Below, in pieces: positions 15,093-24,094 of a DNA stretch of 45,373 nucleotides. The DNA comes from CAZTDD01 sp964612675 (GTDB taxonomy: Bacteria > Hinthialibacterota > Hinthialibacteria > Hinthialibacterales > JAKPRU01), in contig CAZTDD010000046.1 in assembly GCA_964612675.1 (NCBI GenBank), positions 1 to 45,373 on the forward strand, given 5' to 3'. The notes under the pieces were generated by a model, which ran no database searches, was not told the origin of the DNA, and worked only from the letters and a program-made list of their open reading frames with translations. The translations under genes were made by a program, and so were the position numbers. Within the stretch, counting starts at the first letter, position 1; each line of letters begins with the position of its first letter.

Positions 15093-16592
15093 ATGAATCT
15101 GTATCAGGCTTTTCTTCAGTCGGTCGGCGAACATGAAGGTCGACCTGCTATCTTGTGGGACGAGCAGGAGATGAACTTCGGCGACCTGTTCGATCGGGTG
15201 CAGAGCTGCCGAAAATGGATCGGCGGCCAGCCGTTGACGGACCCGCCTCATGTCGGACTTCTTTGTCCCAATAGTCCGAATTTCCCTATCGCTTTTTTCG
15301 GGATCCTCGGTGCGGGGCGGGTAGTCGTCCCCTGGAATCCGCTCATGCAACCTCAGGAAGTCGCTACGCTGGCGAAACACGCGCAGTTGAGCCTGCTGCT
15401 CTACGATCCGATGTTGGAGCCTTTGGCGCAGGCTGTCCGAAAAGAACTTGGAGAAGGGGTGACCGTAAAAGCGATACCTGACGCGGTTCGGGAGGGGGCC
15501 TCGATGCCGGATGTTGAAGTTCCCCTACCGGGGCCGGATTCAAACGCGACGGTTCTTTATACCTCGGGGACGACAGGAGAACCGAAAGGGGTAATGCTGA
15601 CTCATAAGAATCTGCATTCCAATTACGCCTCCTATGTCTCGGTGTTCGATTTCAACCCGGAGCATACTTTTTTGACGGTGTTGCCGCTTTTTCATTCGTA
15701 TGGATTAACAGCGAATCTACTGGGGTCTCTACTGTCCGGAGCAAAGATGCGTCTGTTTCTTCAGTTCGACCCACATGCGCTTCTTCGCTCAATTACTGAA
15801 GAAAAGAACTTGGTTTTGACCGCTGTACCGCCGATGTTTCATTTTCTTGCGCGCAGGGCTCCTGAGGGAATCGCAGGCAATCACGGTATTGCCTATGCAG
15901 TCTCCGGTGGAGGACCGTTGCCGCTCGAAGTTGGCCGCCTGTTCGAGACGAAGTTCGGTATGGATCTTCTTGAGGGGTATGGTTTGACGGAGACATCTCC
16001 GGTTGTTGCCGTGAATCGGGTCGGCAAGAACCGGCCGGGCACGATCGGTCCCCCGTTGCCGGGTGTCGAGGTTGCCGTTCGCTCCGAGGATGGAGAGGAT
16101 CTTCCGGTCGGGGAAGTGGGGGAATTGAATGTGCGCGGCGATCTTGTGATGAAAGGGTATTATCGTGCATCCGATTTGACTGCGAAGGTTCTCGCACCGG
16201 ACGGGTGGTTCCGCAGCGGCGATTTGGCGAGCATTAGTGAAGACGGGTACATTCAGATTGTCGGGCGTCTCAAAGACCTGATTGTCGACTCGGGCGAGAA
16301 CATCTATCCGCGCGAGATTGAAGAGGTATTGCTGCGTCATCCCGGCGTGGTTGAAACGGCTGTTGTGGGGCATCCTCATCGTGTACGCAGCGAAGTGCCT
16401 CATGCCTTTATCGTACTCGATCCGGAGAATCCGAATCCGCCGACGGAAACGGAGCTGCGAACGTACTGCCGGGAGAACCTTGCGAAATACAAGGTTCCCG
16501 AGATGTTCACCATCCGTACAGAACTGCCAAAAACCGCCACAAACAAGATTCGAAAGGAAATCTTGCGCGCCGAACTCGCGATGTTGGACTAG
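15093..16592 (+). CDS. AMP-dependent acyl-CoA synthetase / ligase
   Basis: A 499-residue ANL-superfamily enzyme that activates a carboxylic acid with ATP and transfers it to CoA, in the manner of medium/long-chain fatty acyl-CoA ligases. Motifs seen: P-loop YTSGTTGEPKG (156-166), A5 LLEGYGLTETSP, A7 DGWFRSGDLA, A8 hinge GRLKDLIVDSGENIYPREIE, and the A10 catalytic lysine Lys485 in PKTATNKIRK (the usual Gly before Lys is Asn). AAGGA precedes the ATG. It is slightly shorter than typical FadD proteins (about 560). It is a single gene without beta-oxidation partners, so the acid substrate is unknown. An acyl-carrier-protein ligase activity is possible. Confidence 0.88.
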   Translation: MNLYQAFLQSVGEHEGRPAILWDEQEMNFGDLFDRVQSCRKWIGGQPLTDPPHVGLLCPNSPNFPIAFFGILGAGRVVVPWNPLMQPQEVATLAKHAQLSLLLYDPMLEPLAQAVRKELGEGVTVKAIPDAVREGASMPDVEVPLPGPDSNATVLYTSGTTGEPKGVMLTHKNLHSNYASYVSVFDFNPEHTFLTVLPLFHSYGLTANLLGSLLSGAKMRLFLQFDPHALLRSITEEKNLVLTAVPPMFHFLARRAPEGIAGNHGIAYAVSGGGPLPLEVGRLFETKFGMDLLEGYGLTETSPVVAVNRVGKNRPGTIGPPLPGVEVAVRSEDGEDLPVGEVGELNVRGDLVMKGYYRASDLTAKVLAPDGWFRSGDLASISEDGYIQIVGRLKDLIVDSGENIYPREIEEVLLRHPGVVETAVVGHPHRVRSEVPHAFIVLDPENPNPPTETELRTYCRENLAKYKVPEMFTIRTELPKTATNKIRKEILRAELAMLD

Positions 16593-16787
16593 CCGCCCGG
16601 CATCTGGAGATCCAGTCACGTCGACAGTTGACCGTTCGGTGCACCCTTGCCGCCGGGCAGGCGGGTTCGGATAATTCAGAGTAATCGATTCGTTGATCTA
16701 ACTGTCATACTTTTCCAGCCACAGCAGAGACGATTCCAGGAGGATTGCACAAATTCCTTGCCGGGATATCGCACAGGAGTCACGATA

Positions 16788-17771
16788 ATGAGTGAAACAA
16801 AACACGACCATCTCTCTCGACGGGACGTTCTCCGTGCTACGGGGAGCATACTACCTGCGGCACTTATCGCGCCGCATTTGGCATCGGGCGCCGAATGCTT
16901 CGAGATGCCGATGCGTATGCTCGGCCGGACGAACGAGCGCATTTCCGCTTTTACGCTCGGCACCGGTCATTGCCGCACCAGTCTTGGGCTCGGTACGAAA
17001 GAGGTGGGAGACATTGTCGCCAGGTCAATCGAACTCGGCGTGAACTCGATTGATACGGCCCCCAACTACTCGAACGCCGAAGAACTTCTGGGACAAGTCA
17101 TGAAACCGTTTCGCGATAAGGTGTTCCTGGCGTCCAAAACCGAATCGCCCACGAAAGAAGGTACGTGGGAACTGCTTCGTCAAAGTCTTAAGAGACTTCA
17201 GACCGACCGTCTCGACCTTGTGTACGTTCATAATTACGGTCTCGAATCGCGGTTCCCCGACCCCGATCAGCCTTTCAGTTCGGAAGGAACGATTGCCGCT
17301 CTGCATGAAGCGAAAGAGCAGGGCCTGATCCGCTTCATTGGCGTTTCCGGGCATGTTTATCCTGCACGGTTCAAAAAGGTACTGGAGCGGGACGATATTG
17401 ATGTCATCATGAACACGGTCAATTTCGTAGAGAAACACATCTATGACTTTGAAAACAAGGTCTTTGAACCGGCACGAAAGAAGAATATCGGTCTGATTGC
17501 GATGAAAGTGATCGGCGGCCCCGCAAACTGGCGAGAAGGTACACCGCGACTGATCGGAGAGGATTATGACGCGGCGATTCGTTACGGCATGGGCCTGCCG
17601 GGAGTGGCCTCGATGAATATCGGCGTTCGAAGCATCGAGGAACTGGAACAGGGTATTCACGCTGTCGCTGCTTACAAACCGTTTAGCGAAGAAGAGCGTC
17701 ACGAAATTGAGGAACGAGGCAAACGGCTGGCCCAAGAATGGGGAGCTGTATACGGAAAGCCTATAACCTGA
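16788..17771 (+). CDS. Tat-exported aldo/keto reductase
   Basis: A 327-residue (alpha/beta)8 oxidoreductase. The N-terminus SRRDVLRATGSILPAALIAP is a twin-arginine signal, so the folded, NADP(H)-binding enzyme would be exported. The catalytic tetrad is visible: Asp and Tyr in DTAPNYSN, Lys in FLASKTESP, His in LVYVHNYG. C-terminal MNIGVRSIEELEQ is the cofactor-binding segment. AGGAG lies nine bases before ATG 16788; a longer frame to 16647 lacks a ribosome-binding site and the Tat motif would be buried. A double-thioredoxin protein follows 39 bases downstream, suggesting a two-gene envelope redox unit. The substrate is unknown. Confidence 0.87.
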   Translation: MSETKHDHLSRRDVLRATGSILPAALIAPHLASGAECFEMPMRMLGRTNERISAFTLGTGHCRTSLGLGTKEVGDIVARSIELGVNSIDTAPNYSNAEELLGQVMKPFRDKVFLASKTESPTKEGTWELLRQSLKRLQTDRLDLVYVHNYGLESRFPDPDQPFSSEGTIAALHEAKEQGLIRFIGVSGHVYPARFKKVLERDDIDVIMNTVNFVEKHIYDFENKVFEPARKKNIGLIAMKVIGGPANWREGTPRLIGEDYDAAIRYGMGLPGVASMNIGVRSIEELEQGIHAVAAYKPFSEEERHEIEERGKRLAQEWGAVYGKPIT

Positions 17772-17810
17772 GCAATTCGCCAACAGGTAAAAAGCCAATT
17801 GGAGGACCAA

Positions 17811-18926
17811 ATGATAAGAGTCGGATTTACTGCGATTGTGTCACTACTTCTCATCGGGATGCCGGCCATTGCCGCCGACCAGCCCGAAATCGAAACACTG
17901 GATATCGGCGATACCGCACCTGATTTCAAGTTGAAAGGTGTGGATGGCGATGTGCATACGTTGGACGAGTACAAGAAAGATGTTCTTGTGATCATCTTCA
18001 CCTGCAACCACTGCCCGACCGCGCAGGCGTATGAAGAGCGAATCAAGCGGATGGTTCAGGATTACAAGAACAAGAGTGTTGATATTATCGCGATTTCTCC
18101 CAACGATCCGAAAGCGGTCCGGCTGGATGAGTTGGGATATACAGATCTGGGGGACTCATACGAGGATATGAAGATCCGCGCCGACCATAAAAACTTCAAT
18201 TTCCCTTATCTGTATGATGGCGATACGCAGGAAGTTTCAAAGAAGTACGGACCGACTGCGACTCCCCACGCTTTTGTTTTCGATAAAGAGAGAAAGCTGC
18301 GCTATCGGGGCCGCATCGATGACTCGGAGAAAAGTGTCGAAGAGGTCGATTCACCGGACTTGCGGAACGCGATCGATGCGTTGTTGAACGGGAAAGAAGT
18401 GCCCGTGAAGACCACGAAGCCGTTTGGCTGTTCCATCAAGTGGGCTTATAAACGGGGGTCCGTTAAGGAGTCGTTTGCGAAATGGGCGGCTGAAGAAGTG
18501 ACCCTCGAACCGATTGATGCGGAAGGGATCCAAGAGATCATTGCCAACGATTCGGACGATGTCCGTCTGGTCAATGTGTGGGCGTCCTGGTGTGGACCGT
18601 GTATCGTCGAGTTTCCCGAGCTGGTCACGATCAACCGTATGTACCGCCATCGCAACTTTGAGTTTATCACGATCAGTGCGGACGATCCGGACCGCAAAGA
18701 TAAGGTTCTCTCTTTCCTGAAGAAGAACGAAGGCTCCGCCACCAATTATATCTTCAATTCCGACGATAAGGAAAAACTTGTCGAGGCAGTGGGTGAAGAG
18801 TGGAACGCCGCGCTTCCTCATACGTTGTTGATCAAACCCGGCGGTGAAGTTGTGTATCGTCATACAGGAATTATCGATCCATTGGAAGTCAAGAGAAAGA
18901 TCGTGGATGCCTTGGGACCGAGGTAG
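17811..18926 (+). CDS. Secreted double-thioredoxin (redoxin + TlpA-like) protein
   Basis: A 371-residue exported protein with a Sec signal (about residues 1-22, cleavage near AIAAD). It carries two thioredoxin folds in tandem. The first is a redoxin domain, DIGDTAPDFKL with FTCNHCP (Cys65, Cys68) and the family's later Cys207 in PFGCSIKW. The second is a TlpA/ResA-like domain with VWASWCGPC (Cys261, Cys264) and a cis-Pro in ALPHTLLI. It probably performs disulfide or peroxide chemistry in the periplasm. GGAGG precedes ATG 17811. It follows the Tat aldo/keto reductase by 39 bases, so the two are likely co-transcribed. Confidence 0.87.
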   Translation: MIRVGFTAIVSLLLIGMPAIAADQPEIETLDIGDTAPDFKLKGVDGDVHTLDEYKKDVLVIIFTCNHCPTAQAYEERIKRMVQDYKNKSVDIIAISPNDPKAVRLDELGYTDLGDSYEDMKIRADHKNFNFPYLYDGDTQEVSKKYGPTATPHAFVFDKERKLRYRGRIDDSEKSVEEVDSPDLRNAIDALLNGKEVPVKTTKPFGCSIKWAYKRGSVKESFAKWAAEEVTLEPIDAEGIQEIIANDSDDVRLVNVWASWCGPCIVEFPELVTINRMYRHRNFEFITISADDPDRKDKVLSFLKKNEGSATNYIFNSDDKEKLVEAVGEEWNAALPHTLLIKPGGEVVYRHTGIIDPLEVKRKIVDALGPR

Positions 18927-19001
18927 AATCCCGTGCCATTGAGTTAGGAACCTGCCGAGCTTAACGTAACCGTTTGGTAAACGACATTGAGATAAAATCC
19001 G

Positions 19002-19592
19002 GTGCGAATTGAGGTAACGCAATACACTCTACAACAAAGAACATTGAAACAACCACACGCGTTTACATTGATCGAACTTCTGATTGTCGTCGCGATCATC
19101 GGTATTCTGGCCGCGATTGCAGTGCCGAATTTTCTGAACGCGCAAATCCGGGCCAAGATCGCTCGGTGTCAAGCCGATTTGAACGCGTGCCGGACCGCGA
19201 TCATGCAATACCGGGCGGATCACAATGACTATCCGCCCATTACGCAAATGCCTGGGTACCAGATTCCAAAGAATTTGACGACACCGGTTGCTTACTTATC
19301 TTCGATTCCGAAAGATACGTTTCCCCAGGATGAGTCCGACCTCTACTTTCAATTTGGAACGTCGGACGACTATTATTTCGCGACGAAGGAGTATTTTGAT
19401 CGGCACAACTTCCCGTGGGGTGTGCAACGAGGCGGGCATGTTTACGAGTTTAATTTGATGGGCCGGGGACCGGACGGAGACTGGGCCGATGCGGAAACCG
19501 GCGCGAAAGAGGTGGATCAACCTCTTTTGTGGCAGTATGCGCCGTCGAACGGACTCATCAGCTCGGGGAACATTCCGTATCCCGGCCCCTGA
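19002..19592 (+). CDS. Pseudopilin with alanine at the prepilin cleavage site
   Basis: A 196-residue protein with the same FTLIELLIVVAIIGILAAIAVPNFLNAQ block as the pseudopilin at 121-732, then IRAKIARCQADLNACRTAIM and a C-terminal domain rich in Tyr/Asp/Gly. The residue before the Phe is Ala (QPHA/FTLIE), not the usual Gly; prepilin peptidase tolerates Ala. The leader is long (20 residues) from GTG 19002. A TTG at 19044 would give the six-residue leader MKQPHA, as in the other copy, but neither start has a strong ribosome-binding site. It converges with the WD40 gene. Confidence 0.85.
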   Translation: MRIEVTQYTLQQRTLKQPHAFTLIELLIVVAIIGILAAIAVPNFLNAQIRAKIARCQADLNACRTAIMQYRADHNDYPPITQMPGYQIPKNLTTPVAYLSSIPKDTFPQDESDLYFQFGTSDDYYFATKEYFDRHNFPWGVQRGGHVYEFNLMGRGPDGDWADAETGAKEVDQPLLWQYAPSNGLISSGNIPYPGP

Positions 19593-19643
19593 ACAGCTTC
19601 TCCGTCGTTCTTTGAGACTTAGACTTTGCAGGGCAAAGGATCG

Positions 19644-21209
19644 TTATCGTCGCCAAGACCCTTGAAAGCGTAGTAAGTCTTTCGAATCGACTTTTCCGTC
19701 TCGATTCAAATCGACAGTCGGCGGACTTGCCGAGGCCGGTGTATCCACATTCCAATCCCCCGTTATTCTAACCAGAATGTCCTCTTCCGGGTACCGATTC
19801 AAGCGAACGAGAAGAACGTCTTGAGCGAACCCGAGGATCTTGGTCTCACCGAATGTATTAGGAGAAATCTCCGCAACGATTCTCGATTTCTCTTCCAGGC
19901 TCATCAATACGATCACTTCGTTACCCTTGCTGTTGCGGGCGATTGTCACGTGGTGGCTTGCGTCCAAAACGATGTCCTTCCCCGGCTGAAGATCGAGAAC
20001 GATTCGTTCATTTTCAATCGAAATGGAACTGGGAAGCTCGCGGGCATCTACGATACGAAAATCCGAAGACGTGGTAATCAAATTGGCCGGATCGATTGGC
20101 GGAAAGGTCGGTGGGGTAGGTGTCGGCGTTGGCAACACAGTGGGCGTGGGAGTCGGCGGAATATTGACGATGTTCCACAACTTCGCCGTACCATCTTCGC
20201 TGCAACTAAAGATGGATTTGCCGTCGGGTGAGAACAAAACGGAATTTACATAGTGATCGTGAGCACGAAACGCGCAGAGAATTTCGCCGGTATGCATGTT
20301 CCACAGCTTGATTGTCTTATCGAGTCCCCCGGTGACCAACATCGAACCGTCCGGCGAAACATCCATGGAAGCGATTTCATTGGAATGTGCGGTGCCTTGC
20401 GAAGCGGTTGGATTCGCGGGGAATGTCCGAACGGTTTCGCCTTTTTCGACGTTAAATAATCGTGCAATGTGTATGAGAGAACCCTCTCGTGTAAGTACAT
20501 AATCGGGTGCGATCAGAATGCCTGTTCCATCCGGTGTGAAAACCGCTTCGGAAACATAGTCGGATTGGCTTGGAAAACTTGCGACGACTGTTCCGGTTTC
20601 TACTTCCCACAGTTTTGCATCGCCTTCATAGTCGGGGTATCCCGTACCTCCGCCGGTGAGTGCTTTCGTACCGTCAGGTGAGAATGCAACGCTTCGCACT
20701 TCGCGTTTGTGAGCGGTAAAAGAAAGAAGGTTGTTTCCGGTATTTGCCTCCCACAGTTTCGCTGTGCCGTCAAACTGTTTTGCTCCAGTGATCAGTATCT
20801 CTCCGTTTGGTGAGTATGCCGTGTCAGTTACGGGGCCGGAATGCGCGTCGATCTCCCAAAGCATGTCACCGGATTCGACGTTCCACATTCTCACGACGCC
20901 TGTTTTCGCTCCCGCGACGAAATCGTTGTCATCGGGCGATAACGTTATCGAAGTCATCTCGGTACCGATTGTGTAGGTTTGTATCTCTTCACCGGTTTGT
21001 ACATTCCAACGGCGGATTGTGTGATCTAAACTCGACGTCAATAGACGTGTTCCCTCCGACGATACATCGAACGCCGTGATCCCGTCGATATGTCCGGTAA
21101 AGGTTCGCACCAGCAACAGCTCTCGTTCTTGTGCGAACCCCAAAGACGTTACAACACAACAAGACAAGATTGCAATCGATAACGAAGTGGAAAGAGAGTT
21201 GTCTTTCAC
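19644..21209 (-). CDS. Secreted WD40-repeat protein with dockerin-like C-terminus
   Basis: A 521-residue exported protein. It has a Sec signal (1-26, ending GFAQ), about seven WD40 blades (30-350) with repeated 'SPDGT...LTGG...KLWNVETGE', and a PTPTPT proline-threonine linker (about 352-375). A beta-domain follows, then the C-terminal VDLNRDGKVDSKDLLRFQGS calcium-loop motif, which is half of a type I dockerin. Start is GTG 21209 with GGGAGG six bases upstream. The dockerin-like end could anchor or bind a cohesin-like partner, or serve as an export signal; no cohesin is in the window. The propeller is probably a protein-interaction scaffold. The neighbouring pseudopilin is convergent and not co-transcribed. 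Confidence 0.87.
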   Translation of the reverse strand: MKDNSLSTSLSIAILSCCVVTSLGFAQERELLLVRTFTGHIDGITAFDVSSEGTRLLTSSLDHTIRRWNVQTGEEIQTYTIGTEMTSITLSPDDNDFVAGAKTGVVRMWNVESGDMLWEIDAHSGPVTDTAYSPNGEILITGAKQFDGTAKLWEANTGNNLLSFTAHKREVRSVAFSPDGTKALTGGGTGYPDYEGDAKLWEVETGTVVASFPSQSDYVSEAVFTPDGTGILIAPDYVLTREGSLIHIARLFNVEKGETVRTFPANPTASQGTAHSNEIASMDVSPDGSMLVTGGLDKTIKLWNMHTGEILCAFRAHDHYVNSVLFSPDGKSIFSCSEDGTAKLWNIVNIPPTPTPTVLPTPTPTPPTFPPIDPANLITTSSDFRIVDARELPSSISIENERIVLDLQPGKDIVLDASHHVTIARNSKGNEVIVLMSLEEKSRIVAEISPNTFGETKILGFAQDVLLVRLNRYPEEDILVRITGDWNVDTPASASPPTVDLNRDGKVDSKDLLRFQGSWRR

Positions 21210-21904
21210 CGCGAACCTCCCGTTCTCATCTCATGGTCAAGCTGCACTATCATCTCTCGCTTTACGACACCTGTCAATCAAGAAGAAATCAAGACATCAA
21301 GAAGAAAGTACATCTTTCACAAAGCAGGTTCTTTCAATTACCTTTGTACACAGTCTGAGGAGGCATCCAGATTGCTTTCCTTTGACATTAACAAACGAGC
21401 AAAGTCTGCAGTGTCGCATCGTTTGACGATTCAATGGTTTGTAAACGTTGAAATTACACTTTATCAACCTACTCAAACAGTACATGGCGAACTTATAAAC
21501 ACGTTTCCACCGCCATTTACAGTCTGCATGATTATTAGTATGATTATATATTACGTAGATTGAACAAAACATGATCGTTTATCGATTGCATCGTACAAGA
21601 TGTAGGATCATTCGAACGAGTTTTATGCCGAAGAATCAGTAGGGGGCACTAGTATCTTGTCTGCATTCGTGTTGATAAGATTGACGACAGCACGCTGAGC
21701 ATGAGAACCTTCGTGTTTCGGCGGATGAGTGGCGCCGCTCTCTTCCGTGGCGTCATGGGCCGCTAAGAGACCTTCCACATAGTGGCACCAGCTCGGGGGA
21801 CTTGTAACGAGTTCGAGCGCAACAAAACGGCACCGTAGCAGGTAGCTGAAAAAATCGCCGAAAGTCGACTGTGGTTGCAAGGCATTGTGCTTTAGGGAGG
21901 CGTC
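21210..21904. promoter_or_regulatory. Long upstream region of the corrinoid operon
   Basis: No gene was recognised; an 85-codon minus-strand frame (21623-21880) lacks support. 21290-21620 is markedly more AT-rich than its surroundings (runs such as TTATTAGTATGATTATATAT near 21530). It is the natural place for the promoter of the seven-gene plus-strand operon and of the divergent WD40 gene. I looked for cobalamin, SAM and THF riboswitch consensus segments in both strands and found none. Confidence 0.4.
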
Positions 21905-22585
21905 ATGTCAGTCCAAGAAATTGATACCATACCGATTCGGATCCCGGAAAGCGGTTTGATCAGTAGTCTTCAAAGCGAGGAATCTTCCGATCATGCCGTT
22001 TCGAAGCGGACGGAGTCGCTGGTTCAACGGGCGATCGAAGATGTCCGTCTTCATATCGAACCACGTGGCATCTATCGAGTATTGCCGTTGCAGCGGGAGA
22101 ATGGAAATATCACGGTAAGCGACACCATGACTTTCAACAGCAGGAATCTCAGCAGTCTGTTCACAAAATGCGATAGAGCGGTTGTGTTCTTGACTACAAT
22201 CGGGAAAGAAATTGATAATTTAATTCGAGAAACAATGTTCGACTCGCCGCATTATGGATATGTTCTGGATGCCGCCGCATCGGCAGCCGCTGAAGAAGCA
22301 GCGGAGTATGTGCAGCAATATGTAAACGAAAATCTTTCAAAAGACGAAACAACGACTCATCGTTACAGTCCAGGCTATTGTGACTGGCCGCTAACCGATC
22401 AGAAGCACTTGTTTGGGATCATTCCTCATGAACGAATCGACGTGTGTCTCTCAGAGCAGTACCTGATGTGCCCCGAGAAATCGGTCTCCGGTGTTTTCGG
22501 TATACTTCCCACCGCTTCCCGCGCAGAACTTCATAACCTCTGCCTCAAATGTCGCAAAAAGGATTGTCCATACAGAAGAGCATAG
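21905..22585 (+). CDS. MetH activation-domain-like protein (SAM-binding), corrinoid-associated
   Basis: A 226-residue stand-alone homologue of the methionine synthase activation domain (PF02965 type), which binds S-adenosylmethionine and remethylates oxidised cobalamin. Seen: RGIYRVLPL (54-62), FLTTIGKEIDNLI (95-107), the hallmark HRYSPGYCDWPLTDQKHLF (152-170), and a C-terminal cysteine cluster CLKCRKKDCPYRR (Cys213, Cys216, Cys221). The cluster resembles a small metal or Fe-S site found in corrinoid-cluster versions but not in MetH. It is the first gene of the operon, with a strong AGGGAGG before ATG 21905 and the next ATG 13 bases beyond the stop. Its likely job is keeping the corrinoid protein in the active Co(I) state, since no RamA/DUF4445-type activase is present. 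Confidence 0.85.
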   Translation: MSVQEIDTIPIRIPESGLISSLQSEESSDHAVSKRTESLVQRAIEDVRLHIEPRGIYRVLPLQRENGNITVSDTMTFNSRNLSSLFTKCDRAVVFLTTIGKEIDNLIRETMFDSPHYGYVLDAAASAAAEEAAEYVQQYVNENLSKDETTTHRYSPGYCDWPLTDQKHLFGIIPHERIDVCLSEQYLMCPEKSVSGVFGILPTASRAELHNLCLKCRKKDCPYRRA

Positions 22586-22598
22586 ATAAGGAAATTTT

Positions 22599-24050
22599 AT
22601 GAATCACGGGATGAAAGAACGACGATTTCAATACGAACCTCTGACTGCGGGAGACACGCAGCGCATTCATGAAACAACGATGCGTGTGCTCGAAGAGGTT
22701 GGTTTCGAAGTAATGGAAGAGGAAGCGTTTGCTCTTTTTCAACAAGCTGGAGCGGAGACAGACGAAGAGAAACGAATAGTCAAACTGACGGAAGCCCAGG
22801 TGCGAGAGATCATCTCAACCGTTCCTGAACAAGTGACGTTGTACGGACACGACGACTCGTGCAATATCGTCCTTGGGGCGGGGAATTCATATTTCGGTAC
22901 CGGCGGTACGGCGCTGTATGTTTTGGATTACGACAGCGGCGAACGACGTGAAGCGAATCTCGATGACCTTATCGATATTATTCGTCTTGTCGATCGACTC
23001 GATCATATCGATTTTATGCTCTTGCCGACTTATCCAAATGAAATACCCGTGGAAGAGGTCGACGTGAATCGATTTTTTGCGGGATTGAAATATACCAAGA
23101 AGCCCATCATGGGCGGCGTGTATACGACGGAAGGAATCGAACGGACTATCGAAATCGCTGAAATGGTGGCCGGCGGCGCGGATGCGTTACGCGAACGGCC
23201 GAATATTTCGCTCATCGCCTGCGGTATCAGCCCACTGCGGCTGGACGCGAAATACGGCGGCTATATGATTCGAATCGCCCGTAGAGGAGTTCCGGTTGCC
23301 GTTCCGGTCGAGCCGTTATGCGGCGCAACCTCACCGGTGACGTTGGCGGGGACTCTCGTTATTCAGAACTGCGACGGTCTGATTCATGTGATGCTGACGC
23401 AACTTGCGAGTCCCGGCGCTCCCGTCATTTACGGCAGCGTAGCGACGTCCGTGAATATGCAGGATATGGGCTATTTGGGAGGACCGGTCGAGAGCGGTAT
23501 GATCAATGCGGCGACGGCACAGCTCGCACGATATTACGGATTTCCGTATTATTCCACCGCGGGGATCAGCGATTCGAAAACACTGGACGCGCAGTGCGGC
23601 TATGAATCCTGTATGAACAATGTTCTTGTCGGTATGGCGGGCGGAGATTTTATTCATGACGCCGCAGGACTTATGGAATTTGCCATGACGGTCAGCAACG
23701 AAAAACTTGTCATCGACAACGAAATCATCGGAATGGCGAAACGAGCCGTCTCCGGGATAGAGGTGAACGAGAAAACACTTGCCTTCGATGCAATCAAAGC
23801 CGCCGGTCCGGGCGGGAACTTCGTTGCGGCTCGGCATACGAGGCGCTATCTCAACAAAGAGCACTACCGGCCCGAACTTTCGAATCGGGAAAAACGCGAT
23901 GTGTGGCGAAAGGAAGGCGCTCTGACAGTCGACCAACGGGCTCATTCCGTTGTTAAGGAGATTTTGTCGGATACGCCCGTATCCTACATTGACGAGACGC
24001 TGTCGGAAGAAATTCATAGGAAGTTACCGGAAGTTCGTCGGAAACTCTAA
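22599..24050 (+). CDS. MttB-family (non-pyrrolysine) amine methyltransferase, copy 1
   Basis: A 483-residue member of the trimethylamine methyltransferase (MttB) superfamily, which moves a methyl group from an amine to the cobalt of a corrinoid protein. The order of conserved segments is seen: GFEVMEEEAFALFQQAGAET, EQVTLYGHD, YFGTGGTALYVLD, PIMGGVYTTEGIE, CGATSPVTLAGTLVIQNCDG, PVIYGSVATSVNMQDMGYLG, YSTAGISDSKTLDAQ, HDAAGLMEFAMTVS. The frame has no in-frame TAG, so it belongs to the non-pyrrolysine branch, whose characterised members use quaternary amines such as glycine betaine. AAGGAA precedes ATG 22599. The substrate is unknown. A second, clearly different family member is encoded two genes downstream. 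Confidence 0.9.
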   Translation: MNHGMKERRFQYEPLTAGDTQRIHETTMRVLEEVGFEVMEEEAFALFQQAGAETDEEKRIVKLTEAQVREIISTVPEQVTLYGHDDSCNIVLGAGNSYFGTGGTALYVLDYDSGERREANLDDLIDIIRLVDRLDHIDFMLLPTYPNEIPVEEVDVNRFFAGLKYTKKPIMGGVYTTEGIERTIEIAEMVAGGADALRERPNISLIACGISPLRLDAKYGGYMIRIARRGVPVAVPVEPLCGATSPVTLAGTLVIQNCDGLIHVMLTQLASPGAPVIYGSVATSVNMQDMGYLGGPVESGMINAATAQLARYYGFPYYSTAGISDSKTLDAQCGYESCMNNVLVGMAGGDFIHDAAGLMEFAMTVSNEKLVIDNEIIGMAKRAVSGIEVNEKTLAFDAIKAAGPGGNFVAARHTRRYLNKEHYRPELSNREKRDVWRKEGALTVDQRAHSVVKEILSDTPVSYIDETLSEEIHRKLPEVRRKL

Positions 24051-24094
24051 TCCCTTGAAGTTCAACAGAGAATTCAGTTTATAATGAGGCTCAC

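Noticed and set aside
21623..21880. 85-codon minus-strand frame
   Set aside because: No ribosome-binding site, no recognisable family, and it lies in the leader of the operon.
21623..21904. Cobalamin, SAM or THF riboswitch in the corrinoid operon leader
   Set aside because: Searched by eye for the conserved segments on both strands; none could be matched.
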